64,000 nucleotides of DNA, from the NCBI GenBank assembly GCA_034231615.1, contig CM067315.1:13735767-13799766 (forward strand), written 5' to 3'. The DNA is from Meghimatium bilineatum (taxonomy: Eukaryota; Mollusca; Gastropoda; Stylommatophora; Philomycidae). Below the pieces are notes generated by a model. The model was not told the DNA's origin, searched no databases, and was given only the letters and a program-made list of their open reading frames with translations. The stretch's first letter is position 1; the number at the start of each line of letters is the position of its first letter. Below, one piece after another: positions 61,831-64,000 of the stretch. The position numbers and the translations under genes were made by a program.

Positions 61831-62039
61831 TATGTCTTATATAACGCAGTCGATGGTAACGAGCCTGTTCAGTCTTCTACACTAAAACTTTGTAATACCC
61901 GAGAGGTAATGTTTTTTTTTTTAGCTAAGCTGTCCGCAGCCGTTTTGTCAATCCAGCCATTAGTCCTACCAACAGAATTCAAACAAGCCGTTTGTGCCAT
62001 GTTTTCAACGTCACTATCAACGATACCATAAGACCTAAC

Positions 62040-62345
62040 TGCAAAAAGTAAACATGCTTAATTGGAGACGCCTTTGATTATTGTCACGCTTTCCAATGGT
62101 TACTATTTATACACGCGGGGAAGCCTTAGCTATTTTTTTTTACATGCGATTCCAAGTATATAAAAGTTAACCAAAGGAAAACACGGGAATAATCAAGAAA
62201 AGAACGAATGAAGGCTTAATTAATTCAGAGAACAAGTCTTTTACTGCCGTTCGGTCGCGGTTTTCGATTATTCCCGTGCGTTTCGATGTTCCACGTTATC
62301 AGGTGACACAAAGTATATAATCGAATAATAAAAAACATGACCCAG
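62040..62345. mobile_element. MT1 foldback element copy and partial second copy
   Basis: The first hairpin has ttgattattgtcacgctttc, ggttactatttatac, agctattttttttt, gcgattccaagtatataaaa gttaacc and aatcaagaaaagaacgaatg aaggc. A second partial copy (cgattattcccgtgcgtttc, aagtatataatcgaataata) follows at 62266-62340. Confidence 0.68.
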
Positions 62346-62985
62346 ACACTTATTTAAATTATGTTGATTAGTCTTATACTAACGATTGATCACGATCCAC
62401 TCTATCTATATCTACATGATATAACGACGTACTTTAAAAAAGTGATGAGTATTGACTTCATTTATGCAGAAATAAATACTATATAAAGCATTAAGGTTAC
62501 TGTTAAAACCCACCTATCAATGTAAAAAATAAATAAATAGAAATAAACAAAACAACACGGACTTTTATGAAATTAGTCAAAAATTTTGCTTCGTTCACTC
62601 AACAGAGGCTAACAACTAAGACTGATCAGGTCCTCATAAAATGACCAATTAACGAGTCGCAAGTAGAGATACTGAAGACGAGGCAACCAGCCAAGATGCG
62701 CATCATAGCAATCATGACGCCACACACCAACCCAGACAATGGGAATATGCTTATATCTCATGTAACTTTAGACCAAGCGAACGAAAGACGGAAAAGAAGA
62801 TATATAGATATACATATACATATAGATGTATAAATAGACAAATAGATAGAACAATTTACTTCATAGTACCCAGGTTTTCTCTCTCCTCTTAACAGATATC
62901 AACAGGTGTTCTGCCACTAGAATATCCAGATTATTTGCTAGTTTGTTTTCTATCTCAAAGAAATTCGAGCAACTTTTGCTTTTAC
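62346..62985. other. no feature recognised
   Basis: AT-rich; a tatagatatacatatacata stretch is at 62800-62830. No gene recognised. Confidence 0.4.
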
Positions 62986-62994
62986 TTCTTACGT

Positions 62995-63155
62995 ACATTT
63001 AGTGGTTTCTCAGAGTTTCTTATGTGCAGTTTTGTCGTTTCTCAGAGTTTCTTATGTGCAGTTTGGTGGTTTCTCAGAGTTTCTTATGCGCAGTGAGGTT
63101 GTTTCTCAGTATCTTCTTGTGTGCAGTGGGGTGGTTTCTCAGAGTTTTCTTTCAT
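62995..63155. repeat. degenerate tandem array, about 30-bp unit, 5 copies
   Basis: The phrase ggtttctcagagtttcttat gtgcagtt recurs with 27-31 base spacing. Confidence 0.85.
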
Positions 63156-63194
63156 ATCCAGGAGACTTCAGCTGTAAGAAATGCCTATTGAAGT

Positions 63195-63300
63195 AGCCCC
63201 CAATCCTGAGGTGTTCTGATTTCTAGATACACGAGTATATTACAAGATTTGTCACGTCACAATAGCAACTGGTTGTAAACACAAGAAAACCAGATTCAGT
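63195..63300 (+). repeat. DR3 dispersed repeat copy
   Basis: It contains tgatttctagatacacgagt, tgtcacgtcacaatagcaac and tggttgtaaac, matching 2.2 kb. Confidence 0.55.
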
Positions 63301-63431
63301 AACGGCTAAGTTCCTGGAGTTCCAATGGTTACTTGGCCAAAGTTCAATTATGTTACGCACGACACACAAATATTGACAAGCTCGTGAAAATGTTAAATAA
63401 CTAACATGTGTTTCTTAAAACGAATAATGAA

Positions 63432-63690
63432 CACTCGAGACATGCCTTCTTTTCTTGGTGGCTTGATGATTCAGTTCTAGGTCCCAACACTCGAGACATG
63501 CCTTCTTTTCTTGGTGGCTTGATGATTCAGCTCTAGGTCCCAACACTCGAGACATGCCTTCTGTTTTTGGTGGCTTGATGACTCAGCTCTAGGTCCCAAC
63601 ACTGGAGACATGCCTTCTTTTTTTGGTGGCTTGATAACAGCTCTAGGTTCCAACACTTGAAACATGCTTTCTTTTTTTGGTGGCTTGATG
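63432..63690. repeat. minisatellite, 56-bp unit, about 4.5 copies
   Basis: Units cactcgagacatgccttctt ttcttggtggcttgatgatt cagctctaggtcccaa repeat with small length changes. It abuts a DR1 copy, and its core resembles the 46.9-kb array. Confidence 0.92.
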
Positions 63691-63714
63691 ACAAATTCTC
63701 GTTCTCAAATTTGA

Positions 63715-63998
63715 AATTCTGGTGGCTCGTTCTCAAATTCCTGTAGATTAGCAGGTTGTAGTCCGGAGAAGAAGCGGTATGCGTTGTGTCATAGTTTACA
63801 GTTTAGCTGCGAGTTGTGCGCTTTTCGGCATTCACAATTGATTCTGGGAAACTTTGATCTTATATGGGGTGTAACAGCAAACTCTGTCCAAAAACATTTT
63901 TAGTCGCTACTTGCGACATGCATGTAAGGTAATCAGTGTTGATATTCTATACACCGCTTTCGGTCCTTTCCAATACAGGATCGATATATTGCCTGATA
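63715..63998 (-). repeat. DR1 dispersed repeat, near full, minus strand, runs off window
   Basis: The plus strand has cgttctcaaattcctgtaga, gtagtccggagaagaag, atgcgttgtgtcatagttta cag, cgcttttcggc, cttatatggggtgtaac, ttttagtcgctacttgcgac atgcatg and attctatacaccgctttcgg, the reversed DR1 from 3' to 5' end. Confidence 0.72.
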
Positions 63999-64000
63999 AG

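Overview
The window reads as non-coding, repeat-saturated animal genomic DNA, AT-rich, with no convincing host gene on either strand. The retrotransposon fragments are reverse transcriptases with YRGISL, GVRQGCVLSP and FADD-type motifs, an APE-type endonuclease and several RNase H tails. They are of kinds common in lophotrochozoan, especially gastropod mollusc, genomes. A mollusc is therefore my best guess; this is inference, not proof. No bacterial operon, promoter, Shine-Dalgarno site, rRNA, intact tRNA gene or CRISPR array is present. Nearly every long open frame is a minisatellite whose unit happens to lack stop codons.

Layout. 0-9.6 kb: LINE scraps, five minisatellites, a long CCAA-type tract, and a LINE endonuclease whose catalytic segment is tandemly amplified (7.85-8.15 kb). 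9.7-14.3 kb: an antisense LINE-A reverse transcriptase, a CT-rich tract, a 50-bp minisatellite and a large inverted repeat with hammerhead-like core boxes. 14.7-19.1 kb: a second CT tract, 16-bp and 32-bp arrays, and foldback (MITE-like) elements. 19.1-22.0 kb: three neighbouring minisatellites that match, in the same order, three neighbouring segments of the RNase H LINE at 25.7-26.4 kb. 22-32 kb: a tRNA-derived SINE with target-site duplication (24.7-25.0 kb), the RNase H LINE, a LINE-tail minisatellite (28.1-28.5 kb), and a 5'-truncated LINE-B with an 11-bp duplication sitting inside another repeat. 32-44.7 kb: LINE-A and other RT fragments among 22-bp, 29-bp, 38-bp and 53-bp arrays. 45-56 kb: inverted SINE pairs, foldback elements, RNase H LINE pieces, more arrays, and a 157-bp hAT-type MITE with a perfect 8-bp duplication. 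56.7-60.0 kb: a 3.2-kb hAT transposon with an 8-bp duplication and a decayed antisense transposase, itself invaded by LINE-B and by the dispersed family DR1. 60-64 kb: more foldback elements, DR1 copies and two arrays.

The main theme is that tandem arrays repeatedly arise inside mobile-element sequence. At least seven arrays or duplications are recognisably amplified pieces of LINE coding or tail sequence, one is a duplicated piece of hAT transposase, and two more begin at the 5' end of DR1. Some arrays are extremely homogeneous (20.5-21.8 kb), implying recent expansion or homogenisation. Coordinates of repeat edges are hand-read and good to roughly 5-20 bases; copy numbers are approximate.
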